Assembly (NCBI GenBank): GCA_907163375.1
Contig: CAJQUW010007404.1
Location: 744,001 to 808,000 of the forward strand
DNA: 64,000 nt
Source of the DNA: Prostheceraeus crozeri
Lineage: Eukaryota > Platyhelminthes > Polycladida > Euryleptidae
Direction: 5' to 3'
A program made the position numbers and the translations under genes. Of this stretch, positions 61,622 through 64,000 are shown piece by piece (within the stretch, counting starts at the first letter, position 1; each line of letters begins with the position of its first letter). The notes beneath the pieces were generated by a model. The model was not told the origin of the DNA and made no database searches. It saw only the letters and a program-made list of their open reading frames with translations.

Positions 61622-62300
61622 CGGTTATGTAGGCCCAGCGGCCTTCGGTTAATAGGTTATAGAATGACCTCAAAATCATCCATTATCTATTACATAATGC
61701 ATACAGAGATAGTTCCAGATGCTTCTAGGAGATTTTGTTTGACTGGCTATGATAATAATATCCATGTAGAACTGAAGGCGAAGCTATGGGCATTTGAGAG
61801 TAACAATGAAAATCTTGCAGATGGTTGACTATATCAGATACTAATAAGAAATATTCGTTTAAAATCAAAATCCAACTTTTTTGCATTATTACACATTTGA
61901 TAGCAACAGTGTTCCAATGGCTGATAGATCCAATAAATTACCGATAGATTCATCCATATACATTGATTTTCTATGACTTTAACTTTGTGTGAATACACAC
62001 ATTTGAGAATTGCACCGCTTAACTGGGAAATAAATGCATAGACATCTTGCCTACGCGTTCGCTGTCAAAAGATGAATACGTGGTGAAGAGAATTTATATG
62101 AAGGAATAACAATGTGTGACAAATTTATTACATTTGACTTTGACAAGCAGAAACCTTCAAGATTGATTATGCTGTTGTGTTCAAGCTCAAGGTAGCCAAT
62201 GATTCATTTTTATAATCACTTTGATATGTCAGACATCATTACACTCACTACATAAGCTTATGACAATCACTTCCGTGATCATCAAGCCATATCATCAAAC
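61622..62300. other. no recognisable gene or repeat
   Basis: Short frames only, without a domain I can name. Confidence 0.45.
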
Positions 62301-62599
62301 GGAGCCGAGAGTTTTTGAGAGAGCTAGCCAGAGACGTGGCAATGGAGTGCGTCATCACTCGACCTGCACGATCCGCAGACTTCAATACTCAGGTCATCTC
62401 CTTCATGGCACAGTTTAATGGTGGAATGAAAGCGCAAATTAATGAAGCTACAGCGGTAGGTGATGGTGCCAAATGTCGGAGATACCACAATTTTGGAAAA
62501 CTTCAGGGAAGTTGTAACATTACAAGAAAGAAATGTTTTAATTGGAAGAGCCCAATATACTTAAAGATGCAGATCATCGATTTTCCGTGTCAAGAAGTA

Positions 62600-62927
62600 C
62601 ATCCGCACATAATCAGACAAGGACTATATCTGAATTGAGAAAAGACTCTCGTATTTCTATTCTCTAAAGTGATAAAGCTACATGTAAGTGTTTGGTAGTT
62701 ATGGATCAATGTGACCATGATACAAAGATTTATGAAGAAGATGCTAAGCATACAGTGATTTCATCGTGCCCGTTACCGCCTTCTATCCAGTCAAAGACAA
62801 AAAGAAATTGACTGATATCGCAAAGAATTGTATGTGTGCAGATTAAGAATCAATTTTCCATGATCTCGAATGCAGTGAACCATTACCCGACTATATTTAT
62901 TTGCTACCCAAAGACCATAAGGCAAGC
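62600..62927 (+). pseudogene. PLE-type reverse transcriptase, N-terminal part (fragment 4a)
   Basis: Forward-frame pieces read TISELRKDSRISIL, SDKATCKCLVVMDQCDHD with KIYEEDAKHTVIS, and PLPDYIYLLPKDHKAS. This order (a basic helix, an ADKG-VV-D-like strand, then an LPK-HK box) is that of the start of the RT domain in PLE-type ORFs. The stretch has several frame changes and stops, so it is old. It is cut after the LPKDHK box by the MITE at 62928. A possible further upstream part at 62315-62600 (RELARDVAMECVITRPARS) is not recognisable. Confidence 0.5.
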
Positions 62928-63788
62928 CATAGAGTAAGTATATTAGGTAGAGTGGTAAGCCAGCATTTATTAAATCTCCAATGTGTAGGCCTATACAGTT
63001 TCGATTTCATCAAATGAACATGAGTCGAGACCAGGTCGAGACCCAGTACCAACTGTGAGATATGCAGCTTTTGCACGTTTGGAGAAATGTAAACGAATTT
63101 GAATGATAATTATAGCAATAAAGAATAAGGAACAGTATTCCACAAATCCTCCATGCATCATGACAACTGGGAGAGGTAATATAGTTTGTTGAATTAGCAA
63201 TTCGATGGGTTGCCATTAAACCTCAGCTTCAAGATTATTTTCTTAAACGTGATCACATCACAAACTGCCAATGAAAGAGCAAAACATCGTAATCAAAGAA
63301 GCTGTTCACAATGAACTTTAAAAGATGGAAATGGATCCATATTAATTATTCTGATTCAAGAAATGACGCCTTGTGAATCATTAAATCATGCCGATGAAAA
63401 TTAAATTAATAACATGGTGACATATTAGCCAAGGAGCTCTAAATAAGATCTCAACTTTTCCTTGAAGACTTGCAAGGACAATGACTTATGGGTTTATGAA
63501 ATTTCATTGATCATCAGCTCAATTTCCGCTTAATTAAGATGCTTATTAGCAAATATTCATTCCTTTTGATAACCAATTTTTTCGTGCTACTTATAAAGGG
63601 GCTTCATGTCGGTAGTATATCAATTTGCCAAAATTTAGCATTTCGAAAACCGCTCAAATAACTTTTTAGACCACAGGAACATAATCTCCGCAAAAAACTG
63701 AATCCTTTCATGCAGAAAATTTCACTATATACAGCTATTTTTTGGAGTCGACACTCAACCTACTATATACTTGCTCTATGAGGCAGGC
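62920..63788. mobile_element. full-length hAT-like MITE (853 bp) with 8-bp target duplication
   Basis: The ends are CATAGAGTAAGTATATTAGG at 62928 and, inverted, CCTACTATATACTTGCTCTATG at 63759-63780. The flanks are AGGCAAGC (62920-62927) and AGGCAGGC (63781-63788), an 8-base duplication with one mismatch. Eight-base duplications fit hAT, and less often P or Merlin. Relative to the copies at 48766 and 51153 it is reversed. No transposase is encoded. Confidence 0.78.
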
Positions 63789-64000
63789 CCTTTGAGAGGC
63801 CGTCCAATCATTTCACAACTGATGGCGCTATTCAAGTCTCATTCAGATTCGTATCAGAGATTCTACAGAACTAATGGATTTCGTTCCATTTCATTATAAA
63901 TCCAGTCCCCGGTTTGTCTCTGCGCTAATGTCATTTGATCTGCCTAAAATATCTCACGGGATCTTTAGATGAAGTCAACTTGTACGGCTCCATTCTGACA
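63781..64000 (+). pseudogene. PLE-type reverse transcriptase continuing to the window edge (fragment 4b)
   Basis: Directly after the MITE one frame reads AGPLRGRPIISQLMALFKSH, which is the segment expected after the LPKDHK box of the preceding fragment. The MITE therefore landed inside this RT. Coding similarity then fades through stops toward 64000. Where the element ends is outside the window. Confidence 0.45.

Noticed and set aside
61538-61828. ORF with a YIYIYIY stretch
   Set aside because: It is the translation of the (AT)n microsatellite.

Overview
The window looks like repeat-dominated nuclear DNA from an invertebrate animal. I find no rRNA, no tRNA and no convincing host gene. The evidence for an animal is a Polinton-type DNA polymerase, several Penelope-like element (PLE) pieces with GIY-YIG endonuclease tails, short non-autonomous DNA transposons of pogo-like, piggyBac-like and 8-bp-target-site (hAT-like) type, and a very long satellite array. 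The species cannot be read from the sequence.

Layout. 1-1530 is an AT-rich minisatellite with a degenerate unit of about 32 bp. About 1546-6735 is a Polinton/Maverick-type fossil: a small ORF on +, a protein-primed family B DNA polymerase and a C2H2 zinc-finger ORF on -, and an acidic small ORF on + reading away from them. 6736-8240 has no recognisable gene. 8240-48055 is one uninterrupted head-to-tail satellite array of about 39.8 kb, built from about 103 long units (near 325 bp) and about 39 short units (near 161 bp). 48056-48360 is a decayed edge with a 22-bp GC-rich repeat. 48385-57740 is AT-rich non-coding DNA with MITEs, a degraded retrotransposon ORF tail and a local duplication. 57747-64000 is a PLE graveyard with at least four fragments, two of them split by DNA transposon insertions.

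How the parts relate. The satellite has higher-order structure: a 1941-bp block of five long and two short units is repeated at 38.8-42.7 kb. Diagnostic variants are arranged almost symmetrically, with one variant set in both outer flanks and another in the core (about 18.6-33.5 kb). In the PLE cluster, three separate GIY-YIG coding ends are each followed within about 40-100 bases by a hammerhead-ribozyme-like fold. One, on the minus strand at 58904-58955, keeps all core bases. The other two keep the stems but have damaged cores. This association of endonuclease tail plus ribozyme is the most interesting functional signal in the window, and the layered satellite is the most striking structural one.
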